The position numbers and the translations under genes are program-made. 64,000 nucleotides of DNA from Chitinophaga terrae (ex Kim and Jung 2007) (GTDB lineage: Bacteria > Bacteroidota > Bacteroidia > Chitinophagales > Chitinophagaceae), in NCBI RefSeq assembly GCF_900107795.1, contig NZ_FNRL01000007.1, positions 207,362 to 271,361 on the forward strand. The letters run 5' to 3'. The notes below the pieces were generated by a model. It was not told where the DNA came from. It worked only from the letters and a program-made list of their open reading frames with translations, and ran no database searches. Shown one piece after another: positions 1-9,294 of the stretch (position 1 is the stretch's first letter; the number at the start of each line of letters is the position of its first letter).

Positions 1-81
1 GACGTGGAGATCAAAAAGATCAGGCCAACGATAGAAGACAGTTTTATACAGTTAATGAACCGGGCAAATACGGAAGTATGA
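1..81 (+). CDS. ABC transporter ATP-binding protein, C-terminal end only
   Basis: The first 26 codons of the window are open in frame 1 and stop at 79-81. The translated tail (VEIKKIRPTIEDSFIQLM and a few more residues) has the 'xPTxEDxFIxLM' ending common to ATP-binding subunits of ABC-2 type exporters. The stop overlaps the next ATPase start in an ATGA arrangement, which suggests translational coupling. Two adjacent ATPase genes followed by two permeases match the YbhFSR-like drug exporter layout; a membrane-fusion protein gene would be expected further upstream. The rest of the gene lies outside the window. Confidence 0.75.
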   Translation, partial: DVEIKKIRPTIEDSFIQLMNRANTEV

Positions 82-821
82 CAGATAAAGTAATCAGTTG
101 CCGGGAACTCACCAAGAGATTCGGCGATTTTTATGCGGTAGATAAGATCACTTTTGATGTGAGCAAAGGAGAGATCTTCGGGTTCCTCGGAGCAAACGGC
201 GCGGGGAAAACCACGGCTATGCGTATCCTCTGCGGCCTTTCGTTCCCGACCTCCGGCCAGGCTACCGTGGCGGGTTACGACGTGTATACCCAACAGGAAT
301 CCATCAAAAAGAATATCGGTTATATGAGCCAGAAATTTTCGTTGTACGAAAACCTGACGGTAGAAGAGAATATCACTTTCTTTGGCGGCGTTTATGGAGT
401 GCCTGCCGCCACTATCAAAGAACGCAGCCGGCAGCTCATCAGCAACCTGGGATTAACCAATGAAGCAAAGAAACTGGTGGCAGGGTTACCCTTGGGCTGG
501 AAGCAAAAGCTGGCATTCTCCGTTGCGATCTTCCATGAACCAAAGATCGTTTTCCTGGATGAACCTACCGGCGGCGTTGATCCCGTAACCCGGCGGCAAT
601 TCTGGGACATGATCTACGAAGCGGCTGCCAACGGCATTACGGTGTTTGTCACCACACACTATATGGATGAAGCGGAATACTGCAACAGGGTTACCATCAT
701 GGTAGACGGGAAAGTGGAAGCGCTGGATACTCCCGGTAATCTAAAACAACAATTCAACGCATCCTCTATGGATGAAGTATTTTACCAGTTGGCCCGCCGG
801 GCTACCAGGTCGGCCGATTAA
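78..821 (+). CDS. ABC-2 type exporter ATP-binding protein
   Basis: A 247-residue ATPase that should power export through the two permeases downstream. Walker A (GANGAGKT) is at residues 38-45, Walker B with DEPTGG at about 157-165, and the switch histidine in VTTHYMDEAE at 194. The signature motif is LPLGWKQ (about 137-143) rather than the usual LSGGQ; this variant is normal in the YbhF-like branch, so it is a family trait and not a defect. The start overlaps the stop of the preceding ATPase by four bases. Substrate is not visible from sequence; drugs or cell-envelope compounds are typical for the family. Confidence 0.9.
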   Translation: MTDKVISCRELTKRFGDFYAVDKITFDVSKGEIFGFLGANGAGKTTAMRILCGLSFPTSGQATVAGYDVYTQQESIKKNIGYMSQKFSLYENLTVEENITFFGGVYGVPAATIKERSRQLISNLGLTNEAKKLVAGLPLGWKQKLAFSVAIFHEPKIVFLDEPTGGVDPVTRRQFWDMIYEAAANGITVFVTTHYMDEAEYCNRVTIMVDGKVEALDTPGNLKQQFNASSMDEVFYQLARRATRSAD

Positions 822-831
822 AACCACTGCT

Positions 832-1938
832 ATGAAGCAATTCCTTGTTTTCATAAGAAAAGAATTTTTCCATGTATTCCGCGACCGGCGTACACTGCTG
901 ATCATGTTCGGGCTTCCGCTGGTACAGATCGTGCTGTTCGGGTATGCCCTTACCAGCGAGGTAAAGAATATTACCTTAACGGTAATAGACAACTCCAGGG
1001 ATGAGAACAGCAGGCAGTTGGTGAACAAGATCAGGTCGTCGTCCTATTTTGTGGTAGATGAATCCAGCATCGACTATAACGATGTACTGGCCGCATTCAG
1101 GAAAGGAAGCGCCAAATGCGCGCTTATCTTCCCCGCCGGTTTCGGGAATGATCTTTTGCACCAGGGTAAAGCGCAGATCCAGATCCTGACAGACGGATCG
1201 GACCCTAATACCGCCAAAACGGTGGTAAACTATATCAGCAGTATCACCACTGCTTACCAGCACGAGATCAGCCGGCAAAGGCCTTTAAAATACCTCATTA
1301 TCCCTGAACCCAGGATGTTGTACAATGAAGAAGGAAATGGCTCGCTGAACTTTATACCGGGGGTAATGGCGCTGGTACTGATGATCGTATGCACTGCCCT
1401 TACTTCTGTGTCGGTGGTGCGGGAAAAAGAAACCGGCACCATGGAGATATTGCTGGTTTCTCCTTTTAAACCGCTGTTGGTGCTGATAGCAAAGGCGGTG
1501 CCTTACCTGATCCTCTCGTTGCTGAATATTATCATGATCCTCCTGCTGGCGGTATTTGTATTGAATGTAACCATTAAGGGCAGCATTATCCTGCTGTTCC
1601 TGGAAAGCATGTTGTTTATCATCACCTGCCTGTCTTTCGGCCTGATGATCTCCAACACTACCAACTCACAGCAAACAGCGCTGCTGCTTTCCATGATGGG
1701 CCTCATGATCCCCACCATGATCTTTACAGGGTTTATGTTCCCATTGGAGAACATGCCAAAGATCTTCCAGCTGATCTCCAACCTGGTGCCCTCCAGGTGG
1801 TATTTCCTTATTATCAAGGCGGTGATGCTGAAAGGACTTGGATTTAAATATATATGGAAAGAAACATTGGTATTGCTGGCGATGACATTGATCCTGCTCA
1901 CTATTGCGCTGAAGAAATTTAAAACCAGGTTATCATGA
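832..1938 (+). CDS. ABC-2 type permease (first)
   Basis: A 368-residue membrane subunit of the exporter. It begins with MKQFLVFIRKEFFHVFRDRR, the usual amphipathic start of this family, followed by one membrane helix, a large extracytoplasmic domain (about residues 40-175) and five to six hydrophobic helices to the C-terminus. I chose the ATG at 832: a longer in-frame start at 772 would overlap the ATPase gene by 50 bases and add residues that do not fit the family. The conserved VREKETGTMEILLVSP stretch after the second helix is typical of ABC2_membrane_3 proteins. Its stop overlaps the next start by four bases. Confidence 0.88.
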   Translation: MKQFLVFIRKEFFHVFRDRRTLLIMFGLPLVQIVLFGYALTSEVKNITLTVIDNSRDENSRQLVNKIRSSSYFVVDESSIDYNDVLAAFRKGSAKCALIFPAGFGNDLLHQGKAQIQILTDGSDPNTAKTVVNYISSITTAYQHEISRQRPLKYLIIPEPRMLYNEEGNGSLNFIPGVMALVLMIVCTALTSVSVVREKETGTMEILLVSPFKPLLVLIAKAVPYLILSLLNIIMILLLAVFVLNVTIKGSIILLFLESMLFIITCLSFGLMISNTTNSQQTALLLSMMGLMIPTMIFTGFMFPLENMPKIFQLISNLVPSRWYFLIIKAVMLKGLGFKYIWKETLVLLAMTLILLTIALKKFKTRLS

Positions 1939-3044
1939 AAGTGCTGGGTTATTTATTGCAGAAAGAGTTTAAGCAGATATTCAGGGATAAGACCATCCTT
2001 GCGATGATGTTTGCGATGCCTACCATACAGTTGATCATACTGCCGCTGGCGATGAACTTTGATGTAAAGCGTATCAACCTGGCGGTGGTAGACCATGACC
2101 ATAGTACTTATTCTTCCCGGCTTATCAACAAGATCAATGCGTCGGGGTACTTCCGGCTGGTAGCCGGCGCCGCTTCGTTCGGCGAGGCAATCCGCTATGT
2201 TGAAACTGAAAAAGCGGATGTGGTATTGGAGATACCGCAGGGTTTTGAGCGGAATCTTGTGAGAGAGGGCCAACAGCCGCTGGGCATTTCCGTTGATGCC
2301 ATAAACGGCACGAAAGCGGCTATCGGGGGCAATTACCTGCTGACAGTGATCAGTGACTACAACAGGGAAATCCCTGTCAATGCCAATGGTTTTACGAAGA
2401 TGAATGAAATAGAGATCACCTGGTCGAACTGGTTTAACCCGTTGGCAGAATACCGTTTCTATATTGTGCCGGCGGTGCTGGTACTGTTGCTTACGCTGAT
2501 AGGCGGGTTTATGTCGGCCCTGAATATAGTGAGAGAAAAAGAAGCAGGCACCATAGAACAGATCAACGTAACGCCTATTAAGAAGTGGCAGTTTATTTCC
2601 GGGAAGCTGATCCCGTTCTGGGTAGTGGGAATGATCGTTTTTACCCTTGGGTTGCTGATCGCCTGGGCGGTTTATGGAATATGGCCGGTTGGCAGTTTAC
2701 TGACCATCTATGCGTTTGCGGCGATCTACCTGGTGGCGTTACTGGGATTCGGGCTGCTGATCTCTACCTATACCGAAAACCAGTTGCAGGCGATGTTTGT
2801 GGCTTTCTTTTTCATGATGATATTTATGCTGATGAGCGGGTTGTTTACAGCGGTGGACAGTATGCCCCGCTGGGCCAGGATTGTTGCGAACCTGACGCCT
2901 GTGACGCATTTTATTAAAGTGATCCGGATGGTGGTGTTGAAAGGAAGTTCGTTTGCTGATGTCGGGTTGGAATTTGCATACCTGGTAGGGTTTGCGGGTG
3001 TGCTGAATGGATGGGCTATATTTAATTACAGAAAAACAAGTTGA
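1935..3044 (+). CDS. ABC-2 type permease (second)
   Basis: A 369-residue paralogue of the preceding permease with the same plan: N-terminal RDKTILAMMFAMP helix, a large extracytoplasmic loop, the NIVREKEAGTIEQINVTP motif and a C-terminal membrane domain. The two probably form the heterodimeric channel of a YbhFSR-like exporter. ATGA overlap with the first permease indicates one transcript and coupled translation. This is the last gene of the operon; a hairpin follows about 140 bases downstream. Confidence 0.88.
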   Translation: MKVLGYLLQKEFKQIFRDKTILAMMFAMPTIQLIILPLAMNFDVKRINLAVVDHDHSTYSSRLINKINASGYFRLVAGAASFGEAIRYVETEKADVVLEIPQGFERNLVREGQQPLGISVDAINGTKAAIGGNYLLTVISDYNREIPVNANGFTKMNEIEITWSNWFNPLAEYRFYIVPAVLVLLLTLIGGFMSALNIVREKEAGTIEQINVTPIKKWQFISGKLIPFWVVGMIVFTLGLLIAWAVYGIWPVGSLLTIYAFAAIYLVALLGFGLLISTYTENQLQAMFVAFFFMMIFMLMSGLFTAVDSMPRWARIVANLTPVTHFIKVIRMVVLKGSSFADVGLEFAYLVGFAGVLNGWAIFNYRKTS

Positions 3045-3402
3045 GTGTGCATATTATTTTGTACCTTTTATTACTCTTTTCCACTTATCGACCCATTTTT
3101 TCCCGCAAGAGCGCCCAGTAGATCAAGCGCGCAAAAAATACTCATCATTTGGAAATGTTTTCAATTAAGATGAAGACCTGAATGCCTTTAGAAGTGCCTG
3201 AACTTTTAAAGGCATTTTTGGTGAAACGCCCCTGCCCAACACATAAGCATTTTTTTCATATCAAATCAATTCTTCTTATTTCCAATTCATTTTCCCGAAA
3301 TTGACAATTCGTTGACCAAATTCCAAAAATCTTCCCAAGCGCTGAAACCCTTGCCAGTATTGGATGTCTTTCGGGCGGCGAGGACCCTTCTTAGAAAAAA
3401 TG
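3045..3402. other. Intergenic region between exporter and leu operons
   Basis: About 420 AT-rich bases separate the exporter stop from leuC. I see no plausible gene here. The stretch holds one hairpin terminator (3181-3219) and, at its end, the leuC promoter (3403-3434), each listed separately. I looked for a leader peptide rich in leucine codons or a riboswitch ahead of leuC and saw none; the predicted leuC leader is only about 30 bases, which leaves no room for attenuation from that promoter. Confidence 0.5.
3181..3219 (+). terminator. Terminator of the ABC exporter operon
   Basis: A 10-bp perfect stem (AATGCCTTTA at 3181-3190 with TAAAGGCATT at 3207-3216) closes a 16-base loop and is followed by a short T run. 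It sits about 140 bases after the last permease stop and well before the leuC promoter, so it most likely ends the exporter transcript. Confidence 0.6.
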
Positions 3403-3434
3403 TTGAAATAAATGATATTTTATGAATAAATTTG
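3403..3434 (+). promoter_or_regulatory. Promoter of the leu operon
   Basis: TTG at 3403-3405, a 21-base spacer, then TAAATTTG at 3427-3434. This matches the Bacteroidota housekeeping promoter form (TTTG about -33, TAnnTTTG about -7). The predicted transcript starts near 3440, about 30 bases before the leuC ATG. Confidence 0.65.
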
Positions 3435-3468
3435 AACAATCAAGTAGCTACTTTTAAAATTGTAAAAA

Positions 3469-4875
3469 ATGAGCATTAAACCCGCTACCTTATTTGACAA
3501 AGTATGGGATTCACATGTTGTGAGGAAAATTGAAGATGGACCGGATGTCTTGTTTATAGACCGCCATTTTATTCATGAAGTAACCAGCCCGGTTGCCTTC
3601 CTGGGAATGGAAAGCAGGGGCTTGAAGGTAATGTTTCCTGAAAAGACCTTTGCGACGGCCGATCATAACACACCGACCATCAACCAGCACTTGCCGGTTG
3701 CAGACCCGCTTTCTGCCAACCAGTTGAAAGCTTTGGAAACAAATACAGGTAAATATGGTATTTCGCATTGGGGCTTAGGTAATCCTAAAAACGGGATTGT
3801 GCACGTTGTAGGACCAGAGAACGGGATCACTTTACCGGGGATGACAATTGTGTGCGGCGACTCTCACACTTCCACACATGGCGCTTTTGGTGCTATTGCA
3901 TTTGGTATTGGTACTTCAGAAGTGGAAATGGTACTTTCTTCCCAGTGCATTATGCAGCCTAAACCTAAGAAGATGCGCATCAGCGTAAACGGTAAACTAG
4001 GTAAAGGCATCCTGCCTAAAGACGTGGTATTATATATTATATCCCAGCTTACTGCTGCCGGAGCTACCGGGTACTTCGTGGAATTTGCGGGTGAAGCGTT
4101 TGAAAACATGAGCATGGAAGGCCGTATGACCGTGTGCAACATGAGTATTGAAATGGGCGCCCGTGGCGGTATGATCGCTCCGGACGAAACAACCTTCAAC
4201 TACATTAAAGGCCGTGAAAAAGCGCCTAAAGGCGAAGCATGGGATAAAGCGCTGGCTTACTGGAAAACGCTGAAAACAGACGAAGGCGCCACCTTTGATA
4301 AAGAATATGTATTTAATGCATCAGATATAGAACCGATGATCACCTACGGAACTAATCCGGGTATGGGTATCGGCATCACCAAAAGCATTCCTACCGCCGA
4401 AGCGGCAGGAGGCAGCAAATCCAGCTACGAAAAATCGCTGCAATACATGGGCTTCCATGAAGCAGAACCAATGCTGGGCAAAAAAGTGGACTACGTATTC
4501 ATCGGCAGCTGCACTAACGGCCGCATCGAAGATTTCCGTGCATTTGCATCCATAGTAAAAGGAAGAAAGAAAGCAGATCATGTTACTGCCTGGATCGTTC
4601 CGGGTTCTCACATCGTAGAGCAACAGATCAGGGAAGAAGGTATCCTGGATATCCTGACAGAAGCCGGCTTCCAGCTGCGTCAGCCTGGTTGTTCTGCCTG
4701 CCTGGCTATGAACGACGATAAAGTTCCTGCCGGCAAATATGCAGTAAGTACCAGCAACAGGAACTTCGAAGGCCGCCAGGGACCTGGTTCCAGGACATTG
4801 CTGGCCAGCCCGCTGGTTGCAGCCGCCGCTGCAGTTACCGGCGTTGTAACAGATCCGAGAGAACTGATCGCTTAA
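3469..4875 (+). CDS. leuC: 3-isopropylmalate dehydratase, large subunit
   Basis: LeuC (468 residues, normal length) with LeuD isomerises 2-isopropylmalate to 3-isopropylmalate in leucine synthesis. It is an aconitase-family protein that holds a [4Fe-4S] cluster; the three cysteine ligands are visible as C348 (GSCTNGR) and C408 and C411 (GCSACLAM). The substrate-binding [15 protein letters not shown] segment lies near residue 130. It is the first gene of the operon, read from the promoter at 3403-3434, and leuD follows after 35 bases. The same enzyme can act on citramalate, which matters for the role of the downstream synthase. Confidence 0.97.
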   Translation: MSIKPATLFDKVWDSHVVRKIEDGPDVLFIDRHFIHEVTSPVAFLGMESRGLKVMFPEKTFATADHNTPTINQHLPVADPLSANQLKALETNTGKYGISHWGLGNPKNGIVHVVGPENGITLPGMTIVCGDSHTSTHGAFGAIAFGIGTSEVEMVLSSQCIMQPKPKKMRISVNGKLGKGILPKDVVLYIISQLTAAGATGYFVEFAGEAFENMSMEGRMTVCNMSIEMGARGGMIAPDETTFNYIKGREKAPKGEAWDKALAYWKTLKTDEGATFDKEYVFNASDIEPMITYGTNPGMGIGITKSIPTAEAAGGSKSSYEKSLQYMGFHEAEPMLGKKVDYVFIGSCTNGRIEDFRAFASIVKGRKKADHVTAWIVPGSHIVEQQIREEGILDILTEAGFQLRQPGCSACLAMNDDKVPAGKYAVSTSNRNFEGRQGPGSRTLLASPLVAAAAAVTGVVTDPRELIA

Positions 4876-4910
4876 TCTTAATTCTTCCAACACCACAGAC
4901 AATATTAATA

Positions 4911-5507
4911 ATGGCATACGATCAATTTACTATATTAAGAAGTACGGCAGTACCAATGCCTATTGAAAACGTGGACACTGACCAGATCATCCCTGCCCGG
5001 TTCCTGAAAGCAACCGAACGTAAAGGATTTGGCGATAACCTGTTCCGCGACTGGCGCTACGAATCAGACAACACACCGAAGAAAGACTTCGTACTGAACA
5101 ACCCGATCTACAGTGGAAAGATCCTCGTAGGCGGCAAGAACTTCGGCAGCGGCAGCAGCCGCGAACACGCCGCATGGGCGATCTACGACTACGGTTTCCG
5201 TTGCGTGGTATCCAGCTTCTTCGCTGATATCTTCAAAAACAACTCCCTGAACGTGGGTATCCTGCCAGTTACAGTAAGTCCCGAGTTCCTGGATAAGATC
5301 TTCACCGCTATCGAAGCAGATCCGAAAACAGAACTGGTAGTTGATCTGCCTGCGCAAACCATTACCATTGCGGCAACCGGCGAATCAGAATCTTTCGACA
5401 TCAACAGCTACAAAAAACATAACCTGATGAACGGTTATGACGATATTGATTACCTCCAGGCTATGAAAGAGGAAATCAAACAATTCGCTGAAAAAAGCAT
5501 CTACTAA
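4911..5507 (+). CDS. leuD: 3-isopropylmalate dehydratase, small subunit
   Basis: LeuD, 198 residues, is the swivelling small subunit that completes the active site of LeuC. Recognisable segments are [13 protein letters not shown] near residue 22 and the [15 protein letters not shown] loop near residue 82, which contacts the substrate. Length and motifs match the bacterial two-subunit enzyme. It lies between leuC and the synthase gene with short gaps, in the same operon. Confidence 0.97.
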   Translation: MAYDQFTILRSTAVPMPIENVDTDQIIPARFLKATERKGFGDNLFRDWRYESDNTPKKDFVLNNPIYSGKILVGGKNFGSGSSREHAAWAIYDYGFRCVVSSFFADIFKNNSLNVGILPVTVSPEFLDKIFTAIEADPKTELVVDLPAQTITIAATGESESFDINSYKKHNLMNGYDDIDYLQAMKEEIKQFAEKSIY

Positions 5508-5523
5508 AACAGCCAAAACTACT

Positions 5524-7047
5524 ATGCCAGCAACTGCTCGCCACGTTGAAATAATGGACACGACCCTCCGCGACGGGGAACAAACCAGCGGAGTATCCTT
5601 TTCACCATCTGAGAAATTGACCATTGCTCAGCTTTTACTCACAGAGGTAAAGGTTGACAGGATCGAGATTGCCTCTGCCCGCGTATCTGAAGGTGAATTA
5701 GCAGCTGTCAAGTCAATTACCAAATGGGCAAAGGCAAATGGCTATCTCAATAAAGTAGAGGTACTCACCTTTGTAGACGGCACAGTATCCATCGACTGGA
5801 TGCAACAAGCCGGCGCAAAAGTAATGAACCTGCTTACCAAAGGCTCCCTGAACCACTTAACGCACCAGCTGAAGAAGAAGCCGGCGGAACATTTTGCTGA
5901 AATAGCCGCAGTACTGGCAACAGCCAAGAAAAAAGGACTGGAATGCAATATATACCTGGAAGACTGGAGCAACGGTATGCGCCACTCTCCCGACTATGTA
6001 TATCAATACCTGGATTTCCTGCAGCAACAACCTGTCAAAAGGGTGATGCTGCCGGATACCCTGGGCATCCTGACGCCCGATGAAGTAAAGGAATTCATTA
6101 CCGCCATCGTTACCCGCTACCCCGCCATGCATTTCGATTTCCATGCGCATAACGATTATGACCTTGGAACTGCTAACGTGCTGGAAGGAGTTAAAGCCGG
6201 GGCAAAAGGCATTCACCTGACCATCAACGGGATGGGTGAAAGAGCAGGGAACGCTTCCCTGGCCAGCGCCGTAGCCGTATTGAACGATTTTCTGCCGGAG
6301 GTTAAAACATCTGTATCAGAAACATCCCTGTACAGCGTCAGCAAACTGGTGGAAACATTTTCCGGTTTCCGGATCCCTGCCAACAAACCGATAGTAGGAG
6401 AAAATGTATTTACTCAGACAGCCGGTATCCACGCAGACGGAGACAAGAAAAACAAACTCTATTTCAGTGACCTGATGCCGGAAAGGTTCGGCAGGCAACG
6501 TAAATACGCGTTGGGTAAAACCAGCGGCAAAGCCAATATCGAGAACAACCTGCAACAGCTGGGCATTAAACTATCGGACCCTGATCTGAAGAAAGTAACC
6601 CAACGCATCATCGAACTGGGCGACCGTAAGGAAGTGGTTACGCAGGCAGATCTGCCTTATATCATTTCAGACGTACTAGATAGCAACCGGATAGGTGAGA
6701 CAGTGGTAATTGAAAATTATGTACTGACCCACTCCAAACATTTACAACCTGCTGTGGCGTTGAAGATCTCGATCAACGGAGAACTGTACGAAGAACATTC
6801 CCAGGGCGATGGCCAGTACGACGCTTTTATGAACGCTTTGAAAAAAGTATACAAAAAGCTGAAACAGGAACTGCCTACCCTTACGGATTATACCGTACGT
6901 ATCCCTCCCGGCGGGAAAAGCGACGCCTTGTGTGAAACTGTCATTACCTGGCGTTTCAACAACAAAGAATTCAAAACAAGAGGGCTGGATAGCGACCAGA
7001 CGGTATCGGCTATCAAGGCTACTCAAAAAATGCTGAATCTGATCTAA
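5524..7047 (+). CDS. 2-isopropylmalate / citramalate synthase family protein
   Basis: A 507-residue acyl-CoA condensing enzyme. The N-terminal TIM barrel has DTTLRDGEQTSG (residues 12-23, with the catalytic R16 and metal ligand D12) and the metal ligands H207 and H209 in FHAHND, followed by NGMGERAGNA. The C-terminal part (about 380-500) is a LeuA-type regulatory domain, which binds leucine or isoleucine as feedback inhibitor in known members. Position between leuCD and leuB supports the leucine pathway. The protein is as close in form to citramalate synthases (pyruvate plus acetyl-CoA, leading to isoleucine) as to classical LeuA, so I give no symbol; LeuCD and LeuB could serve either route. 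Confidence 0.85.
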   Translation: MPATARHVEIMDTTLRDGEQTSGVSFSPSEKLTIAQLLLTEVKVDRIEIASARVSEGELAAVKSITKWAKANGYLNKVEVLTFVDGTVSIDWMQQAGAKVMNLLTKGSLNHLTHQLKKKPAEHFAEIAAVLATAKKKGLECNIYLEDWSNGMRHSPDYVYQYLDFLQQQPVKRVMLPDTLGILTPDEVKEFITAIVTRYPAMHFDFHAHNDYDLGTANVLEGVKAGAKGIHLTINGMGERAGNASLASAVAVLNDFLPEVKTSVSETSLYSVSKLVETFSGFRIPANKPIVGENVFTQTAGIHADGDKKNKLYFSDLMPERFGRQRKYALGKTSGKANIENNLQQLGIKLSDPDLKKVTQRIIELGDRKEVVTQADLPYIISDVLDSNRIGETVVIENYVLTHSKHLQPAVALKISINGELYEEHSQGDGQYDAFMNALKKVYKKLKQELPTLTDYTVRIPPGGKSDALCETVITWRFNNKEFKTRGLDSDQTVSAIKATQKMLNLI

Positions 7048-7065
7048 ATTCAATAAACCAACAGA

Positions 7066-8139
7066 ATGGCAACCAAAAATATATTAGTAGTTCCTGGCGA
7101 TGGAATTGGACAGGAAGTAACCGCAGTGGGCAAAAAAGTGTTAGACGCCATTGCCTCAAAATTTGGTCATACTTTCAATTATGATACTGCGCTGATCGGA
7201 CACGTAGCGATTGAAGCAACCGGCAATCCTTTACCGGATGAAACGCTGGAGAAGATGAAAAAATCTGACGCTGTATTATTCGGAGCAGTAGGCCATCCGA
7301 AATACGACAATGACCCTACAGCGAAAGTAAGACCAGAACAAGGCCTGCTGAAAATGAGAAAAGAGCTGGGATTATATGCAAACCTCCGCCCTATCAAATT
7401 ATTTGATGAGCTGTTAGGCGCATCCAGCATCAAACCTGAAATCCTCAAGGGAGCAGATATACTTTTCTTCCGTGAACTGACAGGTGATATCTATTTCGGT
7501 GAAAAAGGCAGGAAGAACGATGGCGACACGGCTTTCGACATTGCCGAATACAGCAGGTTCGAAGTAGAACGTATTGCCAGGAAAGCATTTGAGGCTGCAC
7601 GGACCAGGAGAAAGAAACTTTGCTCTGTAGATAAAGCGAACGTAATCGAAACTTCCCGCCTGTGGAGAGAGGTTGTTCAGAAAGTAGCGCTGGAATACCC
7701 TGATGTGGAAGTAGAACACCAGTTCGTTGATGCCACAGCAATGTTGCTGATCAAAGATCCGCGCCGTTTCGACGTAGTAGTTACCGCTAACCTGTTTGGC
7801 GATATCCTTACAGACGAAGCATCGCAGATCGCCGGCTCAATGGGTATGCTGGCTTCCGCATCGATAGGCGACGGTACAGGCGTATATGAGCCTATTCACG
7901 GATCGGCTCATGATATCACAGGCAAAGGAGTAGCTAACCCGTTAGCTTCTATCCTCTCGGCGGCCCTGCTGCTGGATATTTCGTTTGGCATGCAGGCCGA
8001 ATCTGCCGCTGTTATCAACGCTGTAGACCAGGTACTGAAAGCTGGCTATCGTACCCGCGATATCGCAGATGCACAAACGCCTGCCGATAAAATTTTAGGT
8101 ACCGATGCCATTGGTGCAGAAGTACTGAAACATATTTAA
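7066..8139 (+). CDS. leuB: 3-isopropylmalate dehydrogenase
   Basis: LeuB, 357 residues, is an NAD-dependent beta-decarboxylating dehydrogenase that converts 3-isopropylmalate to 2-oxoisocaproate. Visible motifs are VVPGDGIGQE at the start, YANLRPIK near residue 104, FRELTGDIYFG near 137, the catalytic lysine in CSVDKANV, and the metal and NAD-binding NLFGDILTDEASQIAGSMGM and EPIHGSAHD segments. It is the last gene of the operon, 18 bases after the synthase and just before a strong terminator. Confidence 0.96.
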   Translation: MATKNILVVPGDGIGQEVTAVGKKVLDAIASKFGHTFNYDTALIGHVAIEATGNPLPDETLEKMKKSDAVLFGAVGHPKYDNDPTAKVRPEQGLLKMRKELGLYANLRPIKLFDELLGASSIKPEILKGADILFFRELTGDIYFGEKGRKNDGDTAFDIAEYSRFEVERIARKAFEAARTRRKKLCSVDKANVIETSRLWREVVQKVALEYPDVEVEHQFVDATAMLLIKDPRRFDVVVTANLFGDILTDEASQIAGSMGMLASASIGDGTGVYEPIHGSAHDITGKGVANPLASILSAALLLDISFGMQAESAAVINAVDQVLKAGYRTRDIADAQTPADKILGTDAIGAEVLKHI

Positions 8140-8160
8140 TAATTGGCTTTTTATTTTGTA

Positions 8161-8192
8161 AAGGCCTGCTGTTTTCAGCGGGCCTTTTTTTG
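8161..8192 (+). terminator. Terminator of the leu operon
   Basis: An 11-bp stem (AAGGCCTGCTG with CAGCGGGCCTT, one G-T pair) with a tetra-T loop is followed by seven T residues, 21 bases after the leuB stop. It is a textbook intrinsic terminator. Confidence 0.9.
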
Positions 8193-8252
8193 TTGACGCA
8201 ATCACCCCTTTTTATGTCCGGAACTGCCCTCTTCAAACTCAACGATCCTGGT

Positions 8253-8260
8253 TATGTTTG
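8253..8260 (+). promoter_or_regulatory. Possible -7 element for the DUF1801 gene
   Basis: TATGTTTG fits the TAnnTTTG -7 consensus and lies 22 bases before the ATG at 8282. The -33 part is weak (TTC near 8232). It is the only candidate between the leu terminator and the gene. Confidence 0.4.
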
Positions 8261-8281
8261 CAATAACAAAAAATCAGCATT

Positions 8282-8626
8282 ATGGACAAAGCAGTATCCG
8301 CCTACCTCGAAAAGCTCCAGCCCTGGCAGGTAAAGGTTTGCAATGAGCTGAGGAAAATCACGCTGGCTGCGATCCCCAACGCAGAAGAACGTTTGCAGTA
8401 TGGCAAACCTCATTACCTGAAAAACGGGCATTATGCCGCCGTTATTCATGCGGCCAAAGACAAAGTGTCTTTCATGTTATTCAACGCTACCGACCTGCCC
8501 GAAGTGAAAGGTTATTTCCAGTCTACGACGGCGGCCGACCGCAAAACAGCTTCTATAAAGGAAAACACGGAAGTTGATTACCAACAGTTGAAAAAATGGC
8601 TGCAACAGACCAGTAAATCACTCTAA
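8282..8626 (+). CDS. DUF1801 / YdhG-like protein
   Basis: A 114-residue soluble protein that looks like the DUF1801 (YdhG) family: it opens with a helix, DKAVSAYLEKLQPWQ, followed by LRKITLAAIPNAEERLQYGKPHY, where the alpha-helix plus 'E-x-x-x-Y-G-x-P' stretch is the family signature. The biochemical role of the family is not established. It probably shares a transcript with the RibD-domain gene starting 10 bases downstream. Confidence 0.75.
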   Translation: MDKAVSAYLEKLQPWQVKVCNELRKITLAAIPNAEERLQYGKPHYLKNGHYAAVIHAAKDKVSFMLFNATDLPEVKGYFQSTTAADRKTASIKENTEVDYQQLKKWLQQTSKSL

Positions 8627-8636
8627 CCGATATAAT

Positions 8637-9206
8637 ATGAGAAAAATAGTTTCCTTTATGCATGTTTCCCTGGATGGATTCGTAGCAGGACCTAATGGAG
8701 AAATGAACTGGATAAAAGTGGATGAAGAATTATTTGAATATGCCTCCAACCGTACCAGTGCATCCGATACCGCTCTTTACGGCAGGAACACCTTCCTGAT
8801 GATGGACAATTACTGGCCCACGGCAGCGGATAAACCGAATGCCTCCAAACACGATATTGAACATGGAACCTGGTATAATAAGGTGAACAAATACGTAGTA
8901 TCATCTTCCATTCAATCCGATAATCCCCTGGTTACTGTTATCAGTAGAGACATGAAAGGACAACTGGAAACACTTAAGAACCAACCCGGCAAAGAGATCA
9001 TTATGTTTGGAAGTCCCGGGCTGGTGCACTCCCTGCTGGAACTGGACCTGATAGATGAATTCTGGTTGTTCTATAACCCAATATTATTGGGCAAGGGAGT
9101 CCCTATGTTTGGAAAGATCAGGGAACATTTACCTTTGAAATTGATCAAGACAGAACAACTGAAATCTACCGGCGTGGTTTGTATGAACTATGAACGGGTA
9201 AGGTAA
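8637..9206 (+). CDS. Dihydrofolate reductase family protein (RibD C-terminal domain)
   Basis: A 189-residue protein with the DHFR-like fold seen in the YwjB/YyaP group: MRKIVSFMHVSLDGFVAGPNG at the start, the ALYGRNTFLMM nucleotide-binding segment near residue 48, IIMFGSPGLVHSLLELDLIDE near 120, and FYNPILLGKGVPMF near 142. Members bind NADPH, but their substrates are mostly unknown; it is unlikely to be the cell's main folate reductase. It follows the DUF1801 gene after 10 bases and ends ahead of a shared two-way terminator. Confidence 0.82.
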   Translation: MRKIVSFMHVSLDGFVAGPNGEMNWIKVDEELFEYASNRTSASDTALYGRNTFLMMDNYWPTAADKPNASKHDIEHGTWYNKVNKYVVSSSIQSDNPLVTVISRDMKGQLETLKNQPGKEIIMFGSPGLVHSLLELDLIDEFWLFYNPILLGKGVPMFGKIREHLPLKLIKTEQLKSTGVVCMNYERVR

Positions 9207-9246
9207 GAAAGGCGTTCAGCATGCTGCTGTGCAGTATGCTGATTTT

Positions 9247-9292
9247 AAAACCCCTGTTCCGCGCATTGATACAAGCCGGAACAGGGGTTATT
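9247..9292. terminator. Two-way terminator between convergent genes
   Basis: A perfect 13-bp inverted repeat (9249-9261 and 9277-9289) around a 15-base loop. A-rich bases flank it on the left and T-rich bases on the right, so it can end both the plus-strand DHFR-family transcript and the minus-strand GH92 transcript, whose stop is at 9295. Confidence 0.85.
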
Positions 9293-9294
9293 CA

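Noticed and set aside
3045..3468. Leader-peptide attenuator ahead of leuC
   Set aside because: No short frame rich in leucine codons was seen, and the hairpin at 3181-3219 lies upstream of the promoter that I assign to leuC.
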